NCBI GenBank assembly: GCA_963751595.1
Contig: CAVVVC010000009.1
Location: 1 to 64,000 of the forward strand
Origin: JAHEGP01 sp963751595
GTDB lineage: Bacteria; Pseudomonadota; Gammaproteobacteria; Pseudomonadales; JAHEGP01
Reading direction: 5' to 3'
DNA: 64,000 bases
Positions 29,078 to 37,630 of the stretch are shown here, piece by piece. The notes below the pieces were generated by a model that saw only the letters and a program-made list of their open reading frames with translations, had not been told where the DNA came from and did not search any database. A program made the position numbers and the translations under genes. Numbering within the stretch: position 1 is the stretch's first letter; each line of letters opens with the position of its first letter.

Positions 29078-30718
29078 ATGAACAAAGCGATTGATCCATC
29101 CAGGCAACGTTTACTCGACTGCACCTTGCGGGATGGCGGTTACTACAACAAGTGGGACTTTGATCCCGCTATCGTTCAAAGCTACCTGCAGGCGGTCGCT
29201 ACATCGGGCATCGAATTCGTTGAGCTGGGTTTGCGCAACTTCCCCAAGGCCGGTTTCCTGGGACCCTTCGCCTATACCACGGAGTCTTTTATCAATCGCC
29301 TGGACCTGCCGCCGGGGCCGACCTACGGGGTGATGGTCGACGCCAAGACCCTGTTGAGTGCAAAAATGCCCGTCGAGGCAGCCATCGATGCACTGTTTAT
29401 CGATGCGGCACAGAGTCCCCTGGGGCTGGTGCGGGTGGCCGCCCATTACCATGAAATCGATGCCTGTGAAGCCATCGCCCGGGGCCTGAAGCAGAAGGGC
29501 TACCTGGTCGGCTTCAACCTGATGCAGTCCGGCGGTAAACCGGACCAGCTGATCGCTGATAAGGCTGCCCTGATTACCGGCTGGGAGGCGGTTGACACGC
29601 TGTACTTTGCCGATTCGCTGGGCAATATGGAGCGTGAAGAGGTACTGCGGATTGTCGCTGCGCTGCGCCGGGGCTGGCAGGGCGAACTCGGCATTCATGC
29701 CCACAACAATATGGGTATGGCGATCAGCAATACCCTCGTCGCGGCGGCAGCGGGTGTCAACTGGCTGGATTGCACCATTACCGGGATGGGGCGGGGGGCC
29801 GGCAACGCCAAGACTGAAAACATGCTGGCGATACTCGATAAGGCCAACGCGGGCTATCAGCCAGCCCCGGTCTACGAGCTGGTGATCCGCCATTTCGAGG
29901 CGATGCAGCGTCACTATGGCTGGGGCGACAGCCTGCTGTATTTCCTTGGCGCGCAGAACAACGTGCACCCCACCTATATCCAGACCCTGCTTTCCGACAG
30001 CCATTATGGTACCGATGAGATTGTCGGTGCGATTGCCTATCTGAACCAGCTGGAAACCAGCAGCTCCTACGACAACATGGTGTTGCAGAGCGCCCTGAGC
30101 ATCTCCAAGAGCGATCAGCCGGTGAGCGGCTCGGATGACCTCATGCAATTGTTTAATGGTCGCGAGGTGATGATTCTGGGTAGTGGCGATTCGATGGAGC
30201 GCTACAAGGACGATATCGAGCAATATATTCGCGACCGCGCACCGGTGGTGATTTCTGTCAACATCGGCTCCGCCGTCGATCCGGCTTTTATCGATTATTA
30301 CTGCATCTCTCATAACACCAAGTTTCTTTCCGAGAGCGGGCTGTACTCCTGCATTGACAAGCCCTCGATTCTCCCCCGGCATCGCTTCTCCAGCGAGGAG
30401 CTGGCGCAGATCAGCGACTCCATCGCAATTCTGGATTACGGGCTTGAAGTGGCCCGCGACCGATTCGAAATTGGCGCCAACCACTGTGTACTGCCCTTTG
30501 ATCTGACCGCGGGTTACGCACTGGCACTGGCGGTCGCCGGCAACTGCGGGCAGATATCGATTGTCGGCTTCGATGGCTACGATCGTGGCGATTACCGCCA
30601 GCTGGAAATGATCGAACTTCTGAGCCTGTTCAAGCAGACCTCGACTATTGCACCCGTGGCGCTGACGCCCACCAGTTACCCGGTTGAGCAGGGCTCGATT
30701 TATGCGCCCAATATCTGA
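29078..30718 (+). CDS. HMGL-like aldolase with C-terminal unknown domain
   Basis: 546 aa, ATG start 45 bp after the previous gene. The N-terminal TIM-barrel has LLDCTLRDGGYYNKW (Arg18-Asp19), and the metal-binding GIHAHNNMG (His207, His209), as in 4-hydroxy-2-oxovalerate aldolases and citramalate-synthase relatives. It lacks the long C-terminal regulatory domain of LeuA. From about 360 a second domain begins (REVMILGSGDSMERYKDDIEQYI...), with NIGSAVDPAFIDYYCISHN and QISIVGFDGYDRGDYRQ. Followed at once by HAD phosphatase and CMP-ulosonate-type transferase genes. The set suggests pyruvate-aldehyde condensation, dephosphorylation and CMP activation of a Kdo-like sugar; this is inferred. Confidence 0.8.
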   Translation: MNKAIDPSRQRLLDCTLRDGGYYNKWDFDPAIVQSYLQAVATSGIEFVELGLRNFPKAGFLGPFAYTTESFINRLDLPPGPTYGVMVDAKTLLSAKMPVEAAIDALFIDAAQSPLGLVRVAAHYHEIDACEAIARGLKQKGYLVGFNLMQSGGKPDQLIADKAALITGWEAVDTLYFADSLGNMEREEVLRIVAALRRGWQGELGIHAHNNMGMAISNTLVAAAAGVNWLDCTITGMGRGAGNAKTENMLAILDKANAGYQPAPVYELVIRHFEAMQRHYGWGDSLLYFLGAQNNVHPTYIQTLLSDSHYGTDEIVGAIAYLNQLETSSSYDNMVLQSALSISKSDQPVSGSDDLMQLFNGREVMILGSGDSMERYKDDIEQYIRDRAPVVISVNIGSAVDPAFIDYYCISHNTKFLSESGLYSCIDKPSILPRHRFSSEELAQISDSIAILDYGLEVARDRFEIGANHCVLPFDLTAGYALALAVAGNCGQISIVGFDGYDRGDYRQLEMIELLSLFKQTSTIAPVALTPTSYPVEQGSIYAPNI

Positions 30719-31394
30719 CTACGGGGTACTTGTGTTCGACTGCGATGGGGTGATCTTCGATTCCAATCGACTCAAGATCGAAGCAATGGAGAAGGCCCTG
30801 GGGCTGGCCTGTGGCGACCAACCGGCGGCAGTGGCTGCCTGTGTCGACTATTTCGCCGCCAACTTCGGCAAGTCGCGCTACCATCATGTGCAGCACTTCG
30901 TCGAGTGTATCCTGGCCGTGGAAAGCCAGCAGCAACAGGCGCTGCACGACGCTATTCTCGCGGCTTATGCGAGCCAGTGCTATGAACTTTACCTGGGCGC
31001 AGCGATCACGCCCGGCGTGCTCGAGCTGATCGCCGCCAGCCCCGGGATCAAGTACGTGGCCAGCGGCTCCGACCAGGCCGAGCTGCGGCGGGTTTTTGTG
31101 GCGCGGGGGCTGGAGCATCACTTTTCGGGAATCATGGGCTCTCCGGCCAGGAAAGCCGATCTCGTGGGCGCCATTCGCGCCGATCACGCGGATGCCGCGA
31201 TCCTCATGATCGGCGACGCGGTTTCCGACTGGCAGGCTGCCAGCGCCCACGGGCTTGATTTCCTGTTTTACGCGCCGCTGTCCAATGTGACAGCGACCAT
31301 GTTGAGCCTGGCCAAAGAGCACGGGTTCGAGGTGTGTCACGACTTCGGCGCCCTGCTGCCAACATCCGGAGGCGCCCTGCAACATGAGTCATGA
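30702..31394 (+). CDS. HAD-family phosphatase
   Basis: About 230 aa from the ATG at 30702, overlapping the aldolase end by 17 bp; a TTG 18 bp earlier is the only alternative. Motif I is VFDCDGVIFDSN, with the nucleophile Asp and acid/base Asp. The cap domain follows, then ASGSDQAEL (motif II), and MIGDAVSDWQAA (motif IV). This is the phosphoglycolate-phosphatase-like branch. By position it would remove phosphate from the aldolase product before CMP activation, as KdsC does in Kdo synthesis, although it is not of the KdsC subtype. The stop overlaps the next gene by 11 bp. Confidence 0.85.
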   Translation: MRPISDYGVLVFDCDGVIFDSNRLKIEAMEKALGLACGDQPAAVAACVDYFAANFGKSRYHHVQHFVECILAVESQQQQALHDAILAAYASQCYELYLGAAITPGVLELIAASPGIKYVASGSDQAELRRVFVARGLEHHFSGIMGSPARKADLVGAIRADHADAAILMIGDAVSDWQAASAHGLDFLFYAPLSNVTATMLSLAKEHGFEVCHDFGALLPTSGGALQHES

Positions 31395-32127
31395 ACTGGA
31401 ATATGCGGTGGTGATCCCCGCGCGTTTCGAATCGAGTCGCCTGCCGGGCAAACCCCTCGTCGACCTGCTGGGGAAGCCGATGATTCAGCACGTCTGGGAG
31501 CGCTGCTGCCGGGCGGTGGGGGCGGAGCGCGTGTATGTCGCCACCGACGATCAGCGCATCGCCAGCGCCTGTGCGAGCTTCGCCGCCCAGGTCATCATGA
31601 CCTCCAGCGATTGTCTCACCGGTACCGACCGACTGGCCGAGGCCAATGAGCAACTGCAGATGGACTTCCTGGTCAATGTGCAGGGCGACGAGCCGCTGGT
31701 CGATCCCGCGGATATACTGACCATCGTCGAGCAGTACTGCGCCCAACCCAATACCGTGATCAACGCCATGTGCGCGATTGACGATCCCGCCGAGCATCAA
31801 TCGCTGACCGTACCCAAGGTGGTGGCCTCGATCAGTGGCAAGCTACTTTACATGAGCCGGGCCGGCGTGCCGCTGACCAAGGGCGGCGCCTTCGTCAGTG
31901 CCAGGAAGCAGGTGTGCATCTACGCCTTCAGTCGCGAGCACCTGGCCTTCTTCGCCGCGAGCCCGGGCAAGACGCCCCTGGAGGAAATCGAGGACATCGA
32001 GATCCTGCGCTTCCTGGAAAACGACATACCGGTGAAGATGATCGAGGTCGAGGCCGGCAGTCTGGCCGTCGACGTCATCGAGGATATTCCGAGGGTAGTG
32101 GCCAAGCTGAAAGCAGCGGGTCAGTAG
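31384..32127 (+). CDS. CMP-Kdo synthetase-like cytidylyltransferase
   Basis: 247 aa, close to the KdsB family length. VVIPARFESSRLPGKPLVDLLGKPMIQHVWERC at the N-terminus is the CTP-binding signature, followed by VATDDQRIA, TGTDRLAEA, FLVNVQGDEPLVDP and GVYAFSR-equivalent CIYAFSREHL, and EEIEDIEILRFLEN. It is likely to activate Kdo or a related 8- or 9-carbon ulosonic acid with CTP. Being within this operon, it may be a second, pathway-specific enzyme rather than the housekeeping KdsB. Overlap with the HAD gene supports coupling. Confidence 0.85.
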   Translation: MSHELEYAVVIPARFESSRLPGKPLVDLLGKPMIQHVWERCCRAVGAERVYVATDDQRIASACASFAAQVIMTSSDCLTGTDRLAEANEQLQMDFLVNVQGDEPLVDPADILTIVEQYCAQPNTVINAMCAIDDPAEHQSLTVPKVVASISGKLLYMSRAGVPLTKGGAFVSARKQVCIYAFSREHLAFFAASPGKTPLEEIEDIEILRFLENDIPVKMIEVEAGSLAVDVIEDIPRVVAKLKAAGQ

Positions 32128-32296
32128 CACTGTTCTTTCTAAATCACCCTCACCGCCAGGGCCGGAGTGTGAGAGTGCACGGCTTGATCCCAAAAGCTCG
32201 CCTGATAGCGGGCGTAGCGTGGTAAAATGACGGGTCATCGACTTCGACCCAAATGCCTGCAGCAAATGTTCAGGCTAAATCGCTTACAGGCATCAC

Positions 32297-33163
32297 ATGA
32301 AAGGTATTATCCTCGCCGGGGGTTCCGGCACCCGGCTCTATCCCATCACCCGCTCGGTCAGCAAGCAGTTGATGCCGGTGTATGACAAGCCGATGATTTA
32401 CTATCCGCTGTCGACCCTGATGCTGGCGGGCATACGCGAGATACTGATTATCTCCACTCCCCAGGACCTGCCGAATTTCGAGCGTTTGCTGGGTGATGGT
32501 TCGCAAATCGGGCTGCAATTGCACTACGCGGTGCAGCCCGAGCCGGAGGGGCTGGCCCAGGCCTTCATCATCGGGCGCGAGTTTATCGGCGATTCCGCCT
32601 GCTGCCTGATTCTGGGCGACAATATTTTTTACGGTCACGGGCTCGGCGCCGACCTGGTCAAAGCCGCCGGGGTCAATACCGGGGCAACCATTTTTGCCTA
32701 CCGTGTGCGCGACCCCGAGCGCTACGGCGTGGTGGAGTTCGATGACCGGGGGCGGGCGCTGTCGATCGAGGAGAAACCCCGTCAGCCGCGCTCGCACTTT
32801 GCCGTGACCGGCCTCTATTTTTACGATCGCGAGGTGGTGGATATAGCTGCGGGACTCAAGCCGTCGCCCCGGGGTGAACTGGAGATCACCGATATCAACA
32901 ATGCCTATCTCAGGGCCGGCAAACTGCAGGTTGAAACCATGGGCCGGGGCTGCGCCTGGCTGGATACCGGCACCCACGAATCACTGTTGCAGGCGGCGAC
33001 CTTCATCGAAACCGTGGAGCAGCGCCAGGGGCTCAAGATCGCCTGTATTGAGGAAATCGCCTTTCGCATGGGTTATATCAACGCCGAGCAGGTGCTGAGT
33101 CTTGCCCGACCCCTGCGCAACAACAGCTATGGCCGCTACCTGATGGAAATGCTCGATGAATGA
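32297..33163 (+). CDS. rmlA: Glucose-1-phosphate thymidylyltransferase
   Basis: 288 aa, the usual RmlA length. GIILAGGSGTRLYPITRSVSKQLMPVYDKPMIYYPLSTLM is the nucleotide-binding N-terminus; YAVQPEPEGLAQAF, LGDNIFYG, RVRDPERYGVVEFD and GYINAEQVL complete the signature. It makes dTDP-glucose from dTTP and glucose-1-phosphate, the first step of dTDP-L-rhamnose synthesis. It heads a tightly packed rmlA-C-D-B run (each pair overlaps by 4-8 bp), preceded by 169 bp that may contain a promoter (TAAAAT at 32224-32229). Confidence 0.96.
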   Translation: MKGIILAGGSGTRLYPITRSVSKQLMPVYDKPMIYYPLSTLMLAGIREILIISTPQDLPNFERLLGDGSQIGLQLHYAVQPEPEGLAQAFIIGREFIGDSACCLILGDNIFYGHGLGADLVKAAGVNTGATIFAYRVRDPERYGVVEFDDRGRALSIEEKPRQPRSHFAVTGLYFYDREVVDIAAGLKPSPRGELEITDINNAYLRAGKLQVETMGRGCAWLDTGTHESLLQAATFIETVEQRQGLKIACIEEIAFRMGYINAEQVLSLARPLRNNSYGRYLMEMLDE

Positions 33164-33737
33164 ACCCGCCGGATTGAAGATCACCCCGACCCGCCTGCCC
33201 GAGGTGTTGCTGATCGAGCCCCAGGTATTTGGTGACTCCCGGGGTTATTTTTTCGAGTCCTGGCATGCACAGAAGTATGCCGAGCTGGGCCTTGACGCCA
33301 ATTTTGTCCAGGACAATCAGTCGCGCTCCCACCAGGGCGTGTTGCGGGGTCTGCACTACCAGCTGCAACAGCCCCAGGGCAAGCTGGTGAGTGTGCTGGC
33401 GGGCGCTGTCTTCGATGTGGCGGTGGATATCCGCCGGGGCTCACCGCGCTTTGGCGAATGGGTGGGTGTCGAGCTCAGCGCCGACAACCATCGCCAGTTG
33501 TACGTGCCCCCCGGTTTTGCCCACGGGTTTTGTGTCCTCAGTCCCAGCGCCGATTTTTACTACAAGTGCACCGATTTCTATGCCCCCCAATACGAGCATG
33601 GCATCGTGTGGAATGACCCCGACATCGGCATCGCCTGGCCAGGCAGCGACTTTGCGGTGTCTGCCAAGGACTCCAATAACTCAAGCCTGGCGCAATTGGG
33701 CGACCGTTTGCCGCTCTACCGGGGTGGCGAATCGTGA
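33156..33737 (+). CDS. rmlC: dTDP-4-dehydrorhamnose 3,5-epimerase
   Basis: 193 aa. EVLLIEPQVFGDSRGYFFESWHAQKYAELG, FVQDNQSRSHQGVLRGLHYQ (catalytic His within RGLHYQ), PQGKLVSVLAGAVFDVAVDIRRGSPRFG and PPGFAHGFCVLS match the RmlC cupin. It epimerises C3 and C5 of dTDP-4-keto-6-deoxyglucose. It overlaps rmlA by 8 bp and rmlD by 4 bp. Confidence 0.96.
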   Translation: MNEPAGLKITPTRLPEVLLIEPQVFGDSRGYFFESWHAQKYAELGLDANFVQDNQSRSHQGVLRGLHYQLQQPQGKLVSVLAGAVFDVAVDIRRGSPRFGEWVGVELSADNHRQLYVPPGFAHGFCVLSPSADFYYKCTDFYAPQYEHGIVWNDPDIGIAWPGSDFAVSAKDSNNSSLAQLGDRLPLYRGGES

Positions 33738-34610
33738 AAGTTCTGGTAACCGGCGCAGCGGGGCAACTGGGGCGTGAAACCGTGCTGGCCCTTGCAGCAG
33801 CGGGGTGTCGAGGTGCAGGGGCTGACCCGGGGGGATGTGGATTTCACGGTGCCGGAAGCGGTCGAGCGCTTTTTCACGGCACACCCGGCGGACTGGGTAT
33901 TGCATTGTGCTGCCTACACCCAGGTCGACAGGGCCGAGACCGAAGCCGAGCTGGCATACCGGATTAACCGCGACAGCGCGGCGGCGCTGGCCAGGGCAGT
34001 GAAGCAGGGGGGTGGGCGCCTGTTGCACGTCTCCACCGACTTCATCTTTTCGGGGCACCATTCGCGGCCCTACCACGAAGAAGACCCCGCCGCTCCGCTG
34101 GGGGTCTATGGCGATTCCAAGTGGCAGGGTGAGCAGCAGGTGATGGCCGAGCTGGACACCGCGCTGGTGCTGCGCACCGGCTGGGTTTTTGGAGTCCATG
34201 GCAATAATTTTGTCAAAACCATGCTGCGCCTGGGTGCAGAGCGGGACGAGCTGCGCGTGGTTGATGACCAACTGGGCACCCCGTCGGCCACCGCGGATAT
34301 CGTGGCGGCGATGCTGACGCTGGTGGAGGCCGATGCCGCGGGCGTCTACCACTTCAGCAACGAGGGTGTGGCCTCCTGGTACGATTTTGCCGTCGCTATT
34401 TTCGAGCATGCGCGACGGCTCGGCTGGCCGCTGACGGTGGCGCGGGTGATACCCATTCCCACTGAGGACTACCCGACGCCGGCCACCCGGCCGGGCTATT
34501 CGGTGCTCAGCAAACAAAAAATCCGCCGCATGCTGGACTATCCGATTCCACACTGGACGGAGTCCCTTGCGCTCATGCTGAATGAACTTCAGGGCCGGGA
34601 GGAAGCGTGA
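33734..34610 (+). pseudogene. rmlD: dTDP-4-dehydrorhamnose reductase, frameshifted
   Basis: GTG start within GTGA overlapping rmlC. The first 20 codons read KVLVTGAAGQLGRETVLAL, the NADPH-binding motif. The frame is then lost at a run of four G (33802-33805). Removing one G restores AAAGVEVQGLTRGDVDF and a continuous 290-residue reductase with HCAAYTQVDRAE, VSTDFIFSG, and YGDSKWQGEQ (Tyr-x-x-x-Lys). All downstream sequence is intact. Either a recent inactivating slip or a base-call error in the G run. If real, the last step of dTDP-rhamnose synthesis would need another rmlD. An internal start at 33774 would give a protein without the nucleotide-binding loop. Confidence 0.88.
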
Positions 34611-35656
34611 AAACACTATTGGTGACGGGCGGGGCCGGCTTTATCGGCTCCAATTTTATTCGCTACTGGCTGCGTGAGCATCCGGCTGACAGGGTTATCA
34701 ATCTGGATGCCCTGACCTATGCCGGCAACCTGGAAAACCTGGCAGATGTCGAGGATTCTGCCAGCTACCAGTTCCTGCGTGGTGATATCTGTGATTCGGC
34801 CATGCTGGAGTCGATCTTCAGCGAGCACGCCATCGATACCGTGGTGCACTTTGCCGCCGAGTCCCACGTCGACCGCTCGATCAGCGGCCCGGGCGCTTTT
34901 ATCCAGACCAACATCCACGGCACCTACAGCTTGCTGGAGGCGGCCAGGAAACACTGGGCCGGGAGCGCGGCCGGACGTCGCTTTCTCCACGTCTCCACCG
35001 ATGAAGTCTACGGCTCCCTCGGGCCCGAAGACGCGGCGTTTTCCGAGACTACGGCCTATGCGCCCAACAGTCCGTATTCGGCCTCCAAGGCCGCTTCGGA
35101 TCACCTGGTGCGGGCGTATTTCCATACCTACGGGCTGCCGGTGGTCACCACCAATTGTTCCAACAACTACGGTCCGTACCAGTTTCCCGAAAAGCTCATT
35201 CCCCTGGTGATCAGTAACGCCATGGAGGGGCGTGCCATCCCGGTATACGGTGATGGCCGCAACGTTCGCGACTGGCTCTATGTCGACGATCACTGCAGCG
35301 GTATCGACGCGGTACTGGAGGGCGGTCGCCTGGGTGAGACCTACAATATCGGTGGTTGCAACGAGTGGCAGAATATCGACATCGTCACCAGCATCTGCGA
35401 CCAACTCGACAGGCTCGAGCCGGGGCAGCAACCCCGCCGTGAGTTGATCAGTTACGTGCGGGACCGGCCGGGCCATGACCGGCGCTATGCCATCAACGCC
35501 GGCAAAATGCAGCGCGAACTGGGCTGGGAACCCCGTTACCGTTTCGAGCAGGCCATTATCGATACCGTGCAATGGTACCGCGACAACCAGACCTGGGTTA
35601 ACAACGTCAAGAGCGGCGGCTACCAGCAGTACTACCAGAGTCACTACGGCGACTGA
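34607..35656 (+). CDS. rmlB: dTDP-glucose 4,6-dehydratase
   Basis: 349 aa, GTG start overlapping rmlD by 4 bp. LVTGGAGFIGSNFIRYWL is the NAD-binding motif. FAAESHVDRSI, STDEVYGSLG, and YSASKAASDHLVRAY with the Tyr-x-x-x-Lys pair, and NCSNNYGPYQFPEKLIPL are family signatures. It converts dTDP-glucose to dTDP-4-keto-6-deoxyglucose, the second step of the pathway. It is last in the rml run, an order (A-C-D-B) different from the common B-D-A-C. Confidence 0.96.
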   Translation: MKTLLVTGGAGFIGSNFIRYWLREHPADRVINLDALTYAGNLENLADVEDSASYQFLRGDICDSAMLESIFSEHAIDTVVHFAAESHVDRSISGPGAFIQTNIHGTYSLLEAARKHWAGSAAGRRFLHVSTDEVYGSLGPEDAAFSETTAYAPNSPYSASKAASDHLVRAYFHTYGLPVVTTNCSNNYGPYQFPEKLIPLVISNAMEGRAIPVYGDGRNVRDWLYVDDHCSGIDAVLEGGRLGETYNIGGCNEWQNIDIVTSICDQLDRLEPGQQPRRELISYVRDRPGHDRRYAINAGKMQRELGWEPRYRFEQAIIDTVQWYRDNQTWVNNVKSGGYQQYYQSHYGD

Positions 35657-35679
35657 GAGTCATCGCGCCGGCGCGGGCT

Positions 35680-36381
35680 TCAGGTCAGCTTCTGCAACTG
35701 CCGATAGAGACGCCGTACCCGCCAGGGCAAGTCATCGAGGGCGGTGAAATTGTGGTGGCGCAGTTCGGGGGCGTAGAAAGGATCTTCTCCGGCTGTTTCC
35801 GACATTCCCAGTGACGCTGCGGCCTGGGCCAGCCGATCCTGCAGGGTTTGTTCATCCCAATCGAAGCACAGCATGGGGAAGCGCTTTTTCTTGCGCTCCC
35901 GCAGCAGGATTTTGTTGTAGTGTTGCCAAAGCGCCAGCCCGTCGGCGATGGGCAGGTGGCCGCGTTTTTGCAGCGAGCTCGCCACCGCCATGGGGTGGCG
36001 ATAAATGCCGATAAACTGAATATCGGGAACCAGCACTTTCCACTGTTCCAGCGCCAGCAGGGCACGCGGGTCCTTGAAGCCCCAGCAGGGGTTGTCGGCG
36101 TGGCTGGCGAGGATTTCACGGGCTTGCTCCACGTGCCGGGCCTGCCATGCTACCCGGGCCGGTGGGTGATCCCAGCTACCGCCATTGGCGGCCAGCACAG
36201 CGTCGTGCAAATCCACGATGTCCTGGTTCTCACGATTGCCCTTGCGGTTATGCGGATTCCAGGCATGGAACTTGCCCAGCTCGAGGCCGAATTTTTGCAG
36301 CGAGCCGGTGAGGAAGCTGGTGCCGCTGCGATGCATTCCGAGAACGCAGATGACTTGGCGTGGACGTTGACTGGTGGCCAT
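35680..36381 (-). CDS. Sulfotransferase family protein
   Basis: 233 aa from the ATG at 36381. VICVLGMHRSGTSFLTGSLQKFGLELG carries the 5'-PSB P-loop, and CWGFKDPRALLALEQW and GIYRHPMAVASSLQKRG correspond to the 3'-phosphate-binding region. It resembles the N-terminal domain of the 1220-aa protein at 25370. It probably transfers sulfate from PAPS to a glycan hydroxyl, although some members in glycan loci have unproven activity. Convergent with rmlB, 23 bp apart. Confidence 0.82.
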   Translation of the reverse strand: MATSQRPRQVICVLGMHRSGTSFLTGSLQKFGLELGKFHAWNPHNRKGNRENQDIVDLHDAVLAANGGSWDHPPARVAWQARHVEQAREILASHADNPCWGFKDPRALLALEQWKVLVPDIQFIGIYRHPMAVASSLQKRGHLPIADGLALWQHYNKILLRERKKKRFPMLCFDWDEQTLQDRLAQAAASLGMSETAGEDPFYAPELRHHNFTALDDLPWRVRRLYRQLQKLT

Positions 36382-36703
36382 AGGATTAGAGGGTGCTGTG
36401 GCGTTTTTGGGATTGCCGGGGTAGCCCGGGTACCACCGGCAGCGCCGACAGTCCCGGATTGGAATCGGCGGCATACTACAACCTTGCCGTTCCCCCTGCA
36501 ACGCGAATTGCCCCCGGCCTCTGTCCCAGCGCGGGCCTGTGCTAATATTGCGCACGGTGGGCGAGCGCCCCACCCACTTTACTGGCGGCAGTCGCAGGAT
36601 CCCATGAACAACAACCACGCCACGGGCTATTGTGCCGATTCCCGCCCCGAGAGCATCGGGCCTGGCCGCTCATGGTAAAACTTCCTAGCCGGTATGCGCC
36701 CTC
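36382..36703. other. Divergent intergenic region, sulfotransferase / GT2
   Basis: 322 bp. It contains an imperfect GC hairpin at about 36556-36574 (GGTGGGCG/CGCCCCACC) and a 24-codon open frame at 36604-36678 (ATG behind AGGAT) that could be a leader peptide but has no independent support. No further signal is seen. Confidence 0.35.
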
Positions 36704-37627
36704 GTGAGCCTGCCCCGGGTCAATGTACTGTTGTCGAGCTTTAACGGCGCCGGATTCCTGCGGGCGCAGATTGACAGCGTACTGCAGCAGCAGGGCGTCA
36801 AGGTGAGCATTGTGATTCGCGATGACGGCTCCACCGACCCCAAGACCCTGGAGCAGCTAGAGCAATGGCAGCAGCATCCCCAACTGGAGGTCTACTACGG
36901 CGAAAACCGGGGCGCTACCGCAAGCTTTTTCAAGCTGCTGGGGCTGGCCGATGATAGCGCGGAGTACTATGCCTTCTGCGACCAGGATGATATCTGGCTG
37001 GCAGACAAACTGGCGCGGGGGGTAAATCGCCTGCAGCAGCTTGACGAGGACTGTGCCCTGTACTGCACGCGCCTGACCTACGTCGATGCGCAGTTGGAGC
37101 CAGCGGGCCTGTCCCGGGCCCCGCGCGCTGCCATCACCCCGGCCAACGCCCTGGTCGAGAACTTCGGCGCCGGCTGTACCATGGTTTTTACCCCCGCACT
37201 GCGCCGGCTCGCCATGCGGCAAAGCGACCCCCGCTTGATCGTGATGCACGATTGGTGGCTGTATCTGATCGCCGCTTTTCTCGGCCAGGTGGACTACGAT
37301 ATGACGCCCTCCATCCTCTACCGCCAGCATGAGGCGAACCTGGTGGGGGGCAGCAGCAGTGTCGGCGGTAACGCCCGGCGTCGAATCACCTGGCTTCGCG
37401 ACTCCAGCCGCCGCAGCCCCAACTGGTGGTCCCAGGCGGCCGAGTTTTACGATGTCTTTCACCCACTGTTATCACCCCGGAACCGGCAGCTTCTGGCCCG
37501 GATAAGGGCCATGCGATGGGGGTTCAGCCAGCGGCTGGCGCTCACCAGGGGTGACAACATCCCCTATCGCCAGGGCATGCTGGACAACCTGGCGTTTAAG
37601 CTCATGCTGCTGTGCCGGTTATTCTGA
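36704..37627 (+). CDS. GT2 glycosyltransferase, rhamnosyltransferase-like
   Basis: 307 aa, GTG start. VNVLLSSFNGAGFLRAQIDSVLQQQ, IRDDGSTD, YYGENRGATASFFKLL and the metal site YAFCDQDDIWLADKL are typical of the RfbF/RfbN-type rhamnosyltransferases. HDWWLYLIAAFLG and a closing DYDMTPSILYRQHEAN are also characteristic. With the rml genes adjacent, transfer of L-rhamnose from dTDP-rhamnose is likely. GT4 and the exporter genes follow within about 1.3 kb on the same strand; the next start is 3 bp after its stop. Confidence 0.85.
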   Translation: MSLPRVNVLLSSFNGAGFLRAQIDSVLQQQGVKVSIVIRDDGSTDPKTLEQLEQWQQHPQLEVYYGENRGATASFFKLLGLADDSAEYYAFCDQDDIWLADKLARGVNRLQQLDEDCALYCTRLTYVDAQLEPAGLSRAPRAAITPANALVENFGAGCTMVFTPALRRLAMRQSDPRLIVMHDWWLYLIAAFLGQVDYDMTPSILYRQHEANLVGGSSSVGGNARRRITWLRDSSRRSPNWWSQAAEFYDVFHPLLSPRNRQLLARIRAMRWGFSQRLALTRGDNIPYRQGMLDNLAFKLMLLCRLF

Positions 37628-37630
37628 GCG

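Noticed and set aside
29111..30484. 457-codon antisense frame across the aldolase gene
   Set aside because: It mirrors a well-supported plus-strand gene, has no domain pattern, and arises from high-GC codon bias.
34616..35644. 342-codon antisense frame opposite rmlB
   Set aside because: Shadow of rmlB; no conserved motif.
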